Notes: generated by a model from the sequence alone, not told the origin. Positions 1-7,215 are shown, counted from the first letter of the stretch. The stretch: 64,000 nt of DNA from an uncultured Bacteroidota bacterium (GCA_902788805.1 CADALO010000014.1:38324-102323); one strand, 5' to 3'. Numbers and translations: made by a program.

Positions 1-214
1 AATCCGTGTTCAAAAAAATAATTCGACCACGGATTTGACAGATAAAACGGATAAATCCGTTCAATCCGAATAATCCGTGTTCAAAAAAATAATCCGACCA
101 CGGATTTGACAGATAAAACGGATAATTCTGTTCAATCCGAATAATCCGTGTTCAAAACGGATTTGACAGATAAAACGGATAAATCCGTTCAATCCGAATA
201 ATCCGTGTTCAAAA
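1..214. repeat. Tandem repeat of 57-72 bp units built from ATCCG/CGGAT words
   Basis: Copies of the unit start at 1, 73 and 143, with a fourth partial copy at 200, giving lengths of 72, 70 and 57 bp. Each unit contains ATCCG words roughly 9-10 bp apart and the reverse word CGGAT, so each can fold locally (ACGGAT-AA-ATCCGT). The third unit has lost an internal segment. The array may begin left of the window. It ends about 10 bp before the GDP-fucose synthase start codon, so it occupies that gene's upstream region. No function is apparent from the sequence. Confidence 0.9.
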
Positions 215-224
215 ATAATAAAAT

Positions 225-1166
225 ATGAAATCAGATTCTAAAATTTACGTTGCGGGGCATCGCGGGATGGTGGGAAGCGCCATTGTGCGCGAGCTGCAGC
301 GGCAAGGATATACGAACATCGTCACAAGGACACATCAGGAGCTTGATTTGACAAGGCAGGAGCAGGTGGAGCGGTTCTTTGCTGAAGAGCGGCCCGAATA
401 CGTGTTCCTGGCGGCGGCGAAGGTTGGCGGCATAGTGGCCAACCAGTCGGCTCTGGCGGATTTTATGTACGAGAATATGATTCTCGAGATGAATGTGATC
501 CACGCGGCTTGGAAGAACGGCTGCAAGAAGTTGGAATTCCTCGGATCGTCGTGCATCTATCCGCGTTTGGCGCCCCAGCCAATGCCCGAAAGCTGCCTGC
601 TCACGGGCTCGCTCGAGAAGACCAACGAGGCCTATGCGCTGGCCAAAATCAGCGGCCTGAAGTATTGCGAATTCCTCAACAGGCAGTACGGCACCGATTA
701 CATCAGCGTGATGCCCACAAACCTCTATGGACCCAACGACAACTACCATCCCGAACACAGCCACGTGCTGCCGGCGCTTATAAGACGTTTCCACGAGGCC
801 AAAATAAGTGGAGCAGAGAGCGTTACCTGCTGGGGTGACGGCTCGCCGTTGAGGGAGTTCCTCTACGTGGACGACCTTGCAAACCTGTGCGTGTTCCTGA
901 TGAACAACTACAGCGGCGACGAGACGGTGAATGCCGGCACGGGCAAAGAGCTCACCATCAAAGCCCTTACCGAGCTTGTGGCCAAGGTCGTAGGCTACAA
1001 TGGACGCATCGAATGGGACGCTACGCGACCCAACGGCACTCCGCGCAAACTGCTGGATGTGAGCAAGGCCACGGCTCTGGGGTGGACCTACAAGACCGAG
1101 CTGGAGGACGGAATCAAGCTTGCATATCAGGATTTTCTGGAGAACCCGATGCGCGCGGAAAGATAA
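225..1166 (+). CDS. fcl: GDP-L-fucose synthase
   Basis: Final step of GDP-L-fucose synthesis: epimerisation and NADPH reduction of GDP-4-keto-6-deoxymannose in the cytoplasm, supplying fucose for surface glycans. At 313 residues it has the family's usual length. The Rossmann motif GHRGMVG starts at residue 11, SSCIYP lies near 108-113, and the catalytic pair in YALAK (Tyr137, Lys141) is intact, followed by NLYGPND. The ATG at 225 gives a start directly on the Rossmann strand. Its usual partner gmd is not in the window, and manA, which feeds the same sugar-nucleotide pathway, is 49 kb away. No TAnnTTTG box is visible between the repeat and the ATG, so the gene may be read from a promoter to the left. 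Confidence 0.95.
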   Translation: MKSDSKIYVAGHRGMVGSAIVRELQRQGYTNIVTRTHQELDLTRQEQVERFFAEERPEYVFLAAAKVGGIVANQSALADFMYENMILEMNVIHAAWKNGCKKLEFLGSSCIYPRLAPQPMPESCLLTGSLEKTNEAYALAKISGLKYCEFLNRQYGTDYISVMPTNLYGPNDNYHPEHSHVLPALIRRFHEAKISGAESVTCWGDGSPLREFLYVDDLANLCVFLMNNYSGDETVNAGTGKELTIKALTELVAKVVGYNGRIEWDATRPNGTPRKLLDVSKATALGWTYKTELEDGIKLAYQDFLENPMRAER

Positions 1167-1389
1167 TGCCGCAAAGATTCTGAAGTCGAGCGAGACGTAA
1201 TCAAGGCTGTGAAAACAGCCTTTTTCTATTCCCGTTTTTGCAAAAATATGTCACAAAAAACCTCGAGTGAGCATTGCGGGACTTTTTGTCTGATAACACG
1301 ACATAACAAATAATGCAAAGCAAAATTATTTGTTTGTCAATAAGATAGTATTTTATAGAGGCACTTTGCGGAACAAAAAACAAAAAAAA
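1167..1389. other. Gene-free spacer before the tRNA promoter
   Basis: AT-rich stretch between the fucose synthase stop and the tRNA promoter. Open frames across it have no coding character and no recognisable protein. I see no terminator with a clear T-run and no repeat. Confidence 0.5.
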
Positions 1390-1421
1390 TTTGGTCAGAT
1401 AATAAAAAGTTAGTACTTTTG
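1390..1421 (+). promoter_or_regulatory. Bacteroidota-type promoter of the tRNA cluster
   Basis: TTTG at 1390-1393 and TACTTTTG at 1414-1421 match the -33 TTTG and -7 TAnnTTTG boxes, with a 20-bp spacer. The first tRNA begins 68 bp downstream. Confidence 0.75.
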
Positions 1422-1489
1422 CAGCCGATTTCAATGAGTAACGAAACATCATTCCGCACGCCGGAACGAGTAGATTCAACATTGACCAC

Positions 1490-1577
1490 GGAGAGGTGGG
1501 TGAGTGGCTGAAACCAACAGTTTGCTAAACTGTCGTACTCGATTAGGGTACCGGGGGTTCGAATCCCCCCTTCTCCG
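1490..1577 (+). tRNA. tRNA-Ser (anticodon GCT)
   Basis: An 88-nt class II tRNA. GGAGAGG (1490-1496) pairs with CTTCTCC (1570-1576), with G1577 as discriminator. The anticodon loop TTGCTAA gives GCT, reading AGC/AGT. A long variable arm (GTACTCGATTAGGGTAC) follows the anticodon stem, and the T loop is TTCGAAT. CCA is not encoded. Confidence 0.95.
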
Positions 1578-1578
1578 C

Positions 1579-1607
1579 AAAACGCCCCGAAAATGAGGCG
1601 TTTTTTT
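1579..1607 (+). terminator. Intrinsic terminator after tRNA-Ser
   Basis: AAAACGCC pairs with GGCGTTTT around a 10-nt loop and runs into seven T. It would partly separate tRNA-Ser from the two tRNAs that follow. Confidence 0.7.
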
Positions 1608-1620
1608 AATGGCAAGCCCA

Positions 1621-1695
1621 CGGGATGTAGCGTAGTCCGGTTATCGCGCCTGCTTTGGGAGCAGGAGATCGCCAGTTCGAATCTGGCCATCCCGA
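1621..1695 (+). tRNA. tRNA-Pro (anticodon TGG)
   Basis: CGGGATG (1621-1627) pairs with CATCCCG (1688-1694) and A1695 is the discriminator. The anticodon stem CCTGC/GCAGG encloses TTTGGGA, giving TGG. The T arm is GCCAG TTCGAAT CTGGC. CCA is not encoded. Confidence 0.95.
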
Positions 1696-1707
1696 CTAAG
1701 AACCGAT

Positions 1708-1781
1708 GGCCCCGTAGCTCAGCTGGATAGAGCAACTGCCTTCTAAGCAGTAGGTCCTGCGTTCGAATCGCAGCAGGGTCA
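1708..1781 (+). tRNA. tRNA-Arg (anticodon TCT)
   Basis: The anticodon stem ACTGC/GCAGT encloses CTTCTAA, giving TCT for AGA/AGG codons. The T arm is CTGCG TTCGAAT CGCAG. The acceptor GGCCCCG pairs with CAGGGTC, with one G-U pair and one C6-A67 mismatch. It lies 12 nt after tRNA-Pro, so the two are probably one transcript. CCA is not encoded. Confidence 0.92.
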
Positions 1782-1787
1782 CAGCTT

Positions 1788-1815
1788 AAAAGCCTCCTGA
1801 ATAGGAGGCTTTTTC
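1788..1815 (+). terminator. Intrinsic terminator of the tRNA cluster
   Basis: AAAAGCCTCC (1788-1797) pairs with GGAGGCTTTT (1804-1813) around TGAATA and ends in a T-run. Confidence 0.85.
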
Positions 1816-1876
1816 TGTATGTATTCTTTCAATCCAACTTACTTCTGCGGCCGTGATTGGGTTGTGATTGCATCGG

Positions 1877-1982
1877 GTCAACACTGGTTGTTGTCCGCTT
1901 GTTGTCCGCTTGATGTCCGCTTGTTGTCCGCTTTTAAAGCGGACAACAAGCGGACATCAAGCGGACAACAACCAGTGTTGAC
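1877..1982. repeat. Inverted 11-bp array, GTTGTCC family, copy A
   Basis: Four 11-bp units of type TGTTGTCCGCT run 1889-1932. A 5-bp centre TTTAA lies at 1933-1937, then three complementary units (AGCGGACAACA type) run 1938-1970. The variant unit TGATGTCCGCT is second from the centre on the left, and its complement AGCGGACATCA is second from the centre on the right. Both outer edges carry the inverted sequence GTCAACACTGG/CCAGTGTTGAC. The left arm has one extra unit. The array lies just after the tRNA terminator in an otherwise empty region. Confidence 0.95.
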
Positions 1983-2160
1983 CTTTATAGGGTGCTGTTG
2001 CGGGGCGGTGAGTGTCGCATAGGTTTTTTGTTATTTTTCCTTGCTTTTAAGATGCAATGAGTCAGCGGATTCGATTTTGTTTAACATTTTTTAACAAAGC
2101 GTTATGCAACTTTTTGGCCGTAAAAAGCTACTTATAGGGCGAACTCAAAAAATTTGAACT

Positions 2161-2619
2161 GTGAAAAAAATCATATTTTTCGTATTCTTTTTACTGGCGT
2201 TCGCATTGAATGCCCAAAAAGTGGCTCAGGTGCCTTATTACAGCGACTTTGAGGCCACATCGTGGCGTGTGGAGTATGGGCTGCACGGCTTTACGCCAGG
2301 AACTGGCAGTTCCCACGCCTATTCCATACACCCTTGCACGCTGGCAAACCTTTCATCTTCGACAACCTACGATATATATATTCAGCCCGTATGCGCTGAT
2401 ACCCTTTTTGTTTTTTATTCAGGCCTGGTGGCTGTCTATACCGATGTGTGTGAACAGCCCGACATCAGCCTCTTTGCGGAAAGCTCCTATAGTGGTGCGC
2501 TGGGCACAGCGCCTGTGGTTACGTATGCTCCCTGCAGCGTAAGCACAATGCTGCTTGACAGCGCAACACTGGGAGGCCCGCGAGATTATGAGCGACTGCG
2601 ATTCTTCTATTTTTGTTAG
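2161..2619 (+). CDS. Short secreted protein, probably a truncated FN3-type surface protein
   Basis: 152 residues starting with GTG, the first codon in frame before MKKIIFFVFF-like signal peptide sequence; cleavage is likely at ALNA|QKV, leaving Gln first. Residues about 28-75 (EYGLHGFTPGTGSSH through YDIYIQPVC) resemble the fibronectin-III/adhesin repeats of Bacteroidota surface proteins. The rest (residues about 95-152) has no recognisable domain and ends abruptly at FFYFC without the usual sorting tail. I infer an internally deleted or decaying member of the type IX secreted family. No strong promoter box was found. A bidirectional terminator follows about 75 bp downstream. Confidence 0.55.
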   Translation: MKKIIFFVFFLLAFALNAQKVAQVPYYSDFEATSWRVEYGLHGFTPGTGSSHAYSIHPCTLANLSSSTTYDIYIQPVCADTLFVFYSGLVAVYTDVCEQPDISLFAESSYSGALGTAPVVTYAPCSVSTMLLDSATLGGPRDYERLRFFYFC

Positions 2620-2692
2620 AATTAAAACGAAGGATTAAACATTGTGCAAAGATTGGTTATAATATGATTTAGTATGGATTGTGTGACCATAC

Positions 2693-2723
2693 AAAAAAAG
2701 AGAGTCGGGAGACTCTCTTTTTT
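2693..2723. terminator. Bidirectional terminator between the secreted ORF and rubrerythrin
   Basis: GAGAGTC pairs with GACTCTC around GGGA, with A-run and T-run on either side, so it can work on both strands for two convergent genes. Confidence 0.85.
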
Positions 2724-2742
2724 GTTTTCAGCTGATTGCGTT

Positions 2743-3282
2743 TTATGCAAAGTAGCGGTTCAGCAGGCCTTCGAGGGCTTTGCCGTGACGGGCCTCGTCG
2801 CGGGCCATCTCGTGGACGGTGTCGTGGATGGCGTCGAGGTTGAGGGCCTTGGCGCGTTTGGCCAGGTCGGTCTTGCCGGCGGTGGCACCGTACTCGGCAT
2901 CGACGCGCATCTTGAGGTTCTGCTTGGTGCTGTCGGTCAGCACTTCGCCCAGCAGCTCGGCAAATTTGGCGGCGTGTTCAGCCTCTTCGAAAGCGGCTTT
3001 CTCCCAGTAGAGACCGATTTCGGGATAGCCCTCGCGGTGAGCCACGCGGGCCATTGCGAGGTACATACCGACCTCTTTGCACTCGCCTTCAAAGTTCATA
3101 CGCAGGTCGGCCTTGATATCCTCGGGGGCATCCTTGGCGACGCCGACGATATGCTCGGCAGCCCAAGTCTTGATGTCCTCTTTCACTTCCTGCATTTGTT
3201 TGCCGCAGATGGGGCATTTTTCAGGCATTTCGTCGCCTTCGTAGACATATCCGCACACGGGGCAGATAAATTTTTTGCTCAT
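2743..3282 (-). CDS. rbr: Reverse rubrerythrin (peroxide reductase)
   Basis: Reduces hydrogen peroxide in the cytoplasm using electrons from rubredoxin-type carriers. 179 residues. The rubredoxin-like Fe(Cys)4 domain is at the N-terminus (Cys7, Cys10, Cys23, Cys26), followed by a four-helix ferritin-like diiron domain with carboxylate/His motifs EAEHAAKF and DEARHGKAL. Putting the rubredoxin domain first is the reverse order to classical rubrerythrin. The start is fixed by the Cys-rich N-terminus. A TATCTTTG -7 box lies about 52 bp upstream. Neighbouring ferritin and rubredoxin genes on the same strand make this an oxidative-stress and iron cluster, though each appears separately transcribed. 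Confidence 0.93.
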   Translation of the reverse strand: MSKKFICPVCGYVYEGDEMPEKCPICGKQMQEVKEDIKTWAAEHIVGVAKDAPEDIKADLRMNFEGECKEVGMYLAMARVAHREGYPEIGLYWEKAAFEEAEHAAKFAELLGEVLTDSTKQNLKMRVDAEYGATAGKTDLAKRAKALNLDAIHDTVHEMARDEARHGKALEGLLNRYFA

Positions 3283-3333
3283 AATTGGTTTTTAGCTTTT
3301 TAAGGATTAATTAATTCGTTTGAATTCAAGATG

Positions 3334-3341
3334 CAAAGATA
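3334..3341 (-). promoter_or_regulatory. -7 box for rubrerythrin
   Basis: The minus strand reads TATCTTTG, matching TAnnTTTG, about 52 bp before the start codon. No clear TTTG -33 box is seen. Confidence 0.6.
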
Positions 3342-3380
3342 CTAATATTTTATGAAATGAAGAAATAATTTTTTTAAGAA

Positions 3381-3878
3381 TCACTTTTTTTTGCCGAATT
3401 CCTTCCAGAACGCTTTGAGTTTGCGTGTCAGGAAGATGACGTCGTAGTAGTCGTCTTCGATACAATAGAGTGTCCCGTTGCGTAATCTGACTAACGTTGT
3501 TTTATGTGGAACGAAACTGCCTGCGGAATTAAAAACTTCCAAATCGGGGGCAATGTCTGCAATTATGCTCCAAGGGATATCGACAGTTTTTGTGGTATGC
3601 CATTTCCCGTGCTTGGTTTTGGTGTAAAGATTGGTGAGGACAAGGCTGTGCGGAGTGACGGTAATGCGGTCCTTTGTGTGTTTCAATATCAGCAGGCAAT
3701 CCACGGCCAGTGCCACTATCATAAACCCAAGTAATATCTGTACCCAAAGCACATCAACTGAAAATATAGCATATCCCAAAAGGGCAATAACGCCAATGCG
3801 CATCAATTCCAGAAGTATTATGCTTACAGTGGTCTTGTAGACGACCTCAAAATGTTCGTTGCTCACGGTGTTTTCCAT
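3381..3878 (-). CDS. Small membrane protein with a PH-like cytoplasmic domain
   Basis: 165 residues, function not recognised. Two hydrophobic helices (about residues 18-38 and 44-64) are followed by a soluble, strand-rich region (ITVTPHSLVLTNLYTK and VDIPWSIIADI) that looks like a bacterial pleckstrin-homology-like fold. The tail is basic (KAFWKEFGKKK). It sits between rubrerythrin and ferritin on the same strand but is separated from ferritin by a strong hairpin terminator. The PH-like assignment rests on pattern only. Confidence 0.75.
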   Translation of the reverse strand: MENTVSNEHFEVVYKTTVSIILLELMRIGVIALLGYAIFSVDVLWVQILLGFMIVALAVDCLLILKHTKDRITVTPHSLVLTNLYTKTKHGKWHTTKTVDIPWSIIADIAPDLEVFNSAGSFVPHKTTLVRLRNGTLYCIEDDYYDVIFLTRKLKAFWKEFGKKK

Positions 3879-3890
3879 AAATCATTATAA

Positions 3891-3923
3891 AAAATGTGTG
3901 TGTGATTGGTCACACACACATTT
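3891..3923 (-). terminator. Intrinsic terminator of ferritin
   Basis: A TGTGTGTGA/TCACACACA hairpin with flanking A/T runs lies about 22 bp past the ferritin stop on the minus strand. Confidence 0.75.
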
Positions 3924-3944
3924 TGATTCGGAGTCTTGTGCCTT

Positions 3945-4460
3945 TTAGTCGAGCACCAGGCTGGGGGCGCTGTAGGTGCGGGCGGCGAGCTCCTGGTTGA
4001 GCATATAGAGGCTGCGGGCGTCGCTGCCGAAGAGTTCCATCTTCGAGATCATATCGCGAGCGTTGGTCTCTTCCTCGCCCTGCTCCTTGACGAACCAGTC
4101 GAGGAACTGCATCGTGCGGAAATCCTTGACTTTGCTGGCGGCGTCGTAGATGGTGTGGATCGAGGCGGTGACGTACTCCTCGTGCTCCAGACCGGCCTTC
4201 AGCACGTCCATATCTTTCTTGAACACCTTGTCGGGCTTGGCGATGGCACCCAGTGTCACGGGGCAGTCGTTGTTCTGCATATAGCGGTAGAACAACATAG
4301 CGTGGTCGCGCTCCTCCTGGGCCTGGATCATATACCAGTTGGCGAAGCCGTTCAAGCCGCGGCGCTCGAAATAGTTGGACATATCAAGATAAAGATAGGC
4401 GCTGTAAAGCTCCTTGTTGATTTGATCGTTGAGCAGATCGGCTACTTTTTTGTTAAGCAT
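3945..4460 (-). CDS. ftnA: Bacterial non-haem ferritin
   Basis: Iron storage protein forming a 24-subunit shell; oxidises Fe(II) at a diiron centre, limiting Fenton chemistry. 171 residues, typical for bacterial ferritin. The four-helix bundle is recognisable: NKELYSAYLYLDMSNYFE carries the first metal carboxylate, EERDHAMLFYRYMQ carries the E-x2-H ligand pair, and KEQGEEETNARDM follows in helix 4. The start MLNKKVADLL matches the family N-terminus. It lies downstream of rubredoxin on the same strand, with an 8-bp-pitch inverted repeat between them. No separate TAnnTTTG box is obvious, so co-transcription with rubredoxin is possible. Confidence 0.95.
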   Translation of the reverse strand: MLNKKVADLLNDQINKELYSAYLYLDMSNYFERRGLNGFANWYMIQAQEERDHAMLFYRYMQNNDCPVTLGAIAKPDKVFKKDMDVLKAGLEHEEYVTASIHTIYDAASKVKDFRTMQFLDWFVKEQGEEETNARDMISKMELFGSDARSLYMLNQELAARTYSAPSLVLD

Positions 4461-4477
4461 AACTTTTATTTTTAATT

Positions 4478-4585
4478 GTGTTATTGTGTTATCGCGCTAT
4501 TGCGTTAGTGTTGATGCATCATTATGCTGGTTTTTGACAGTGTCAACCACTAACACATTAACGCATTCACACATTAACGCATTCA
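4478..4585. repeat. Inverted array of 8-bp units
   Basis: Left arm: GTGTTATT, GTGTTATC, GCGCTATT, GCGTTAGT at 4478, 4486, 4494 and 4502. Right arm from 4549: ACTAACAC, ATTAACGC, ATTCACAC, ATTAACGC, the reverse complements of GTGTTAGT and GCGTTAAT-type units. The arms flank a roughly 40-bp spacer. It fills the gap between the rubredoxin stop and the ferritin start, so it would form a hairpin in a shared transcript. Confidence 0.75.
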
Positions 4586-4744
4586 TTATTGTTTTTCAAA
4601 ATGACTCTTGTCGACCGAGCAGAGGGGGCACACCCAGTCGGCGGGCAGGTCCTCGAACTTGGTGTCGGGAGCGATGCCGTTGTCAGGGTCGCCCTTCGCG
4701 GGGTCATACTCATACCCGCATACATTGCAAACATACTTTTCCAT
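4586..4744 (-). CDS. rubA: Rubredoxin
   Basis: A 52-residue one-iron electron carrier, probably the donor to rubrerythrin. Translating the minus strand from the ATG at 4744 gives [20 protein letters not shown], then [20 protein letters not shown] and [12 protein letters not shown]. Both CxxC(G) and CPLC motifs, the aromatic core and the DLPADWVCP turn are intact, and the length is canonical. A TATCTTTG -7 box lies 36 bp upstream. The stop abuts the inverted 8-bp array that precedes ferritin. A longer frame through the same DNA is not a gene. Confidence 0.95.
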   Translation of the reverse strand: MEKYVCNVCGYEYDPAKGDPDNGIAPDTKFEDLPADWVCPLCSVDKSHFEKQ

Positions 4745-4779
4745 ATTATTGTTGTTTTAAAGGTTAATATTTCAAAGTG

Positions 4780-4787
4780 CAAAGATA
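4780..4787 (-). promoter_or_regulatory. -7 box for rubredoxin
   Basis: TATCTTTG on the minus strand, 36 bp before the rubredoxin ATG. Confidence 0.65.
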
Positions 4788-4940
4788 CGACTATTTTCTT
4801 ATATGGCAAAAAATATTTTCATACGGCGGCAAAACAAAAGTGTATGCTTGTCGGCGGTGCTTTGATAATGATGACGTATTATTATATCTTCGATATAATA
4901 ATCAACCCGTTATGCATCACAAGAAACTCTATCGTAATTA

Positions 4941-5031
4941 TATGGTAACCCTAGGGTAATTCTATGGTAACTCTAAGGTGGTAAGGCTGTGGTAGCCCTG
5001 TGGTAAGGCAATGGCAATACACTGGCGATAC
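4941..5031. repeat. Single-arm 11-bp array, GGTAA word
   Basis: The word GGTAA (or GGTAG/GGCAA/GGCGA) occurs at 4944, 4955, 4966, 4977/4980, 4991, 5002, 5013 and 5024. That is a strict 11-bp pitch with one 3-bp slip in the fourth unit. Units read TATGGTAACCC, TAGGGTAATTC, TATGGTAACTC and so on. No matching inverted arm is seen nearby. The array fills the gene-free stretch between the rubredoxin promoter and the gene remnant at 5063. Confidence 0.85.
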
Positions 5032-5062
5032 TGCCGACACAACACCTCCAACCACACACAAA

Positions 5063-5184
5063 TCATGCCCATGATTCCCCCAAAAACCATGAGCATGATT
5101 TCAAAGATTTGCTTGCGCTGCAGACCATCAGTAGCATCGCGCCAAAGCGAGGACGGCGAGGGATTTGATGATGTGGTGTTTCAT
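5063..5184 (-). pseudogene. Truncated, frameshifted copy of the 5' end of the lipocalin-like gene
   Basis: The minus strand from 5184 reads MKHHIIKSLAVLAL, nearly the same as the start MKHHIIKSLAAVAL of the gene at 5853-6347. It then loses one base and stops at ARCY. In the shifted frame the sequence continues AMLLMVCSAS, again like AMLLTAF in the intact gene. The nucleotide match covers the start codon and the first 15-20 codons. This looks like a partial duplication that has decayed. Confidence 0.7.
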
Positions 5185-5213
5185 ATTTTAAATGTTATTC
5201 AAGTAGTTTTTCA

Positions 5214-5813
5214 TTATTCCGATAATAGTGTTGCAACACAACGGAAGGTTCCAAGTTCCGACGCGGGGGCATCTGAAGCAATCTCGTCATTTCCGTTGTC
5301 TGACATCTTTACTCGATGTAACCCTGACGCTTTACGCAATTCTTCGGACGTCGGCATTCGGAACTGAAGTTTCTTCTTGTGGACTTTATTATACATCTCC
5401 GTCCGCCAGTTGCAAAATGCCACGCATTGCTCGTATGACAGGCCGACCATCGGGTGTCTGTCGTATTCTTCGTTCAAGAATTTTATGTCACCGCTTGAAA
5501 AACCATATTTTTCCATCTTTTCCCTTCCTTGGGTATAAGGGTACAGGAAAACATGATTGTAGTGATTCCTGAAAACTGCGCTGTCGCACTTTGTAGATTG
5601 GAACTGTTCGGAATCCACACCGTAGGTTTTATACATATACCAGACATATTCATTCCACCATCTTATGGACACTTCCGTTTTGTCGATATAAATCCCGGCT
5701 TTATCCAATTTAATCATGTTGGGGACATTCTGGGCAACTGTCCGCCCAGAATATCCAAGAAGAATAAAACTGATCAGCAAAATACCAGTTAGACGAGCTG
5801 TTTTTAATTCCAT
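5214..5813 (-). CDS. Secreted SUMF1/formylglycine-generating-enzyme-like protein
   Basis: 199 residues with an N-terminal signal peptide, probably cut at TVA|QNV. The body resembles the sulfatase-modifying-factor fold used by many Bacteroidota envelope proteins (including GldK-type): IYIDKTEVSIRWWNEYVWY near the start, HPMVGLSYEQCVAFCNWRTE in the middle, LQFRMPTSEELRKAS, and a closing GTFRCVATLL. It is shorter than catalytic FGEs and I see no active-site cysteine pair in the usual place, so a structural role is more likely than enzyme activity. It is the last gene of the minus-strand operon that starts with the ECF sigma factor at 7696. Confidence 0.75.
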   Translation of the reverse strand: MELKTARLTGILLISFILLGYSGRTVAQNVPNMIKLDKAGIYIDKTEVSIRWWNEYVWYMYKTYGVDSEQFQSTKCDSAVFRNHYNHVFLYPYTQGREKMEKYGFSSGDIKFLNEEYDRHPMVGLSYEQCVAFCNWRTEMYNKVHKKKLQFRMPTSEELRKASGLHRVKMSDNGNDEIASDAPASELGTFRCVATLLSE

Positions 5814-5852
5814 AATCTTAAATTTTATTGATGATACGTTGAGGTTAATTGT

Positions 5853-6347
5853 CTATTTGCGGCGGTAAGTGTACGTGTAGGTGAGAATACCGGAACCAAT
5901 GTGGCTTTCGAAAGGCTTGTCCACCACGTAGACAAGAGAGTTTTCGTCCAACTGGTCGATTCTCCAAGTCTCGCTGCCACCGGATGGCGATATAACCTTC
6001 AGCGAGTCCGTCGCTGCGGAGAGAACCCACGTGAGGTCATAGCTCTTAAACTTCATTGCGCAGCTGTCGCCGTCTCTGTACACACGGCCGCTTTCAATGT
6101 CTCTGGCTATCATTGTCATGCTTCCGTCAGCGTTGATGGTCATGTCCTTGCGCTCGGGCTTCTCTTCGTCCTGCGCCGAACTGTCGTGGAATGGAGCGGG
6201 GTCATCCCAATGGATGGCTACAGCCGATTTGACATACTGCCAACTGCCGACAAGTTCATGTTCTCCTTTCAGCATCGGTCGGAAAGCCGTCAGCAGCATT
6301 GCGCCCAAGGCGACGGCGGCGAGGGATTTGATGATGTGATGTTTCAT
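5853..6347 (-). CDS. Lipocalin-like exported protein
   Basis: 164 residues. A hydrophobic N-terminus (KSLAAVALGAMLLTAF) suggests export. ELVGSWQYVKS opens a strand-rich domain like the lipocalin-like proteins common in Bacteroidota (GSW motif, alternating strands, KVISPSGGSETWRIDQLDEN, and a final TYTYTYRRK strand). The ligand cannot be read from sequence. It is in operon order with the lipoprotein upstream (20-bp gap). The first 15 codons are duplicated in the remnant at 5063-5184. Confidence 0.7.
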   Translation of the reverse strand: MKHHIIKSLAAVALGAMLLTAFRPMLKGEHELVGSWQYVKSAVAIHWDDPAPFHDSSAQDEEKPERKDMTINADGSMTMIARDIESGRVYRDGDSCAMKFKSYDLTWVLSAATDSLKVISPSGGSETWRIDQLDENSLVYVVDKPFESHIGSGILTYTYTYRRK

Positions 6348-6367
6348 TGTTTTATATTGTTAAAGGT

Positions 6368-6979
6368 TTATTGTTTCTTGTTGCGGGCGGCATCAATGGA
6401 GTCGATGTGGTCTAAAGCGATGTCGGAGGTGGCATTCCATTGCTGGGTGCGGCTTCGCTCTTTGAGTTCCCTAAGGTTCTGATTGTTTACCTGCGCTTCT
6501 TCTTTTTCGATGCCTGTTTCATAGATGGTGACGCAACGCAGGTCGGGGAATATGTAAACGGAGACGTCGTCGGGACGGATATCACCGGACGCAATACTCT
6601 TGTCTGGCGTTTCGCGGTGTGCACGATGCACATAAAACTCGGCGGTGTTGTTTAAGAATCCCTCTTTAACCTCGTCGGGGATGGTGGTGTCGTTGATGAG
6701 CTTGTTTCTGTCTGCCGTGAGGCCGAAGAGGCTGTCGATGGCTGCCCAGCCCTCGTCGCTCTCGGCCTGGAGGAGGGTGACGGGGAGGCGCAGGGTGTCG
6801 TTGATTATCTTGTCCTGTACGTATGTGACGCGCACGCCGGGGAGCCGCATATCAGCGAAGTGGCGGTAGACGTCGCTGCACTTGTCATAGCTCAACGTGT
6901 GCGGCAGGAACTTCCACGCTGCCGCGCAGCCCACAAGGAGCAGGGACAAGATTATGATTATGAGCGTGCGGTGTCTCAT
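6368..6979 (-). CDS. Hypothetical lipoprotein in the ECF sigma operon
   Basis: 203 residues. The start MRHRTLIIIILSLLLVGC is chosen because it opens a lipoprotein signal with lipobox LVGC and its ATG overlaps the upstream stop (ATGA); a longer frame adds only low-complexity sequence antisense to nothing and inside the neighbouring gene. The mature protein is mixed alpha/beta with no motif I recognise (RLPGVRVTYVQDKIINDTLR, ISIYIFPDLRCVTIYETG-like strand). The context makes it part of an envelope stress or surface-maintenance operon. Confidence 0.75.
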   Translation of the reverse strand: MRHRTLIIIILSLLLVGCAAAWKFLPHTLSYDKCSDVYRHFADMRLPGVRVTYVQDKIINDTLRLPVTLLQAESDEGWAAIDSLFGLTADRNKLINDTTIPDEVKEGFLNNTAEFYVHRAHRETPDKSIASGDIRPDDVSVYIFPDLRCVTIYETGIEKEEAQVNNQNLRELKERSRTQQWNATSDIALDHIDSIDAARNKKQ

Positions 6980-7215
6980 AGTTTGGCGATGAGGGTTGTC
7001 TGTTCGATGGTGTTGATGGTTGCGGTGCGTGCTTGGGCGCTGCTGACATAATGTCCATCGGGGTCGGGCGTTGCTGCAATGGCTATGACGGCCACCACCG
7101 CAGCGGCGCCGATGAGGGTGCGCGTGGCCCTCTGGCGCTGGCGTTCCCGTCGGCGGCACCATTCGGCAAGTCCTTCGGTCATCGCCCGCATCTCGTTTTT
7201 ATAGTCTTGTTGCAT
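6976..7215 (-). CDS. Small single-pass membrane protein, candidate anti-sigma partner
   Basis: 79 residues. An N-terminal charged cytoplasmic segment (RAMTEGLAEWCRRRERQRQRATR) is followed by one membrane helix (TLIGAAAVVAVIAIAA) and a short outer tail. It starts 17 nt inside the ECF sigma gene's 3' end and overlaps the next lipoprotein by 4 nt, so the three are translationally coupled. Position and topology fit a minimal anti-sigma factor, but it lacks a recognisable zinc anti-sigma motif, so this role is inferred from context only. Confidence 0.7.
   Translation of the reverse strand: MQQDYKNEMRAMTEGLAEWCRRRERQRQRATRTLIGAAAVVAVIAIAATPDPDGHYVSSAQARTATINTIEQTTLIAKL

Noticed and set aside
1877..1982. 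Reading the GTTGTCC arrays as ordinary terminators
   Set aside because: No T-run follows, copies A and B already lie beyond separate good terminators, and copies D and E are upstream of genes.
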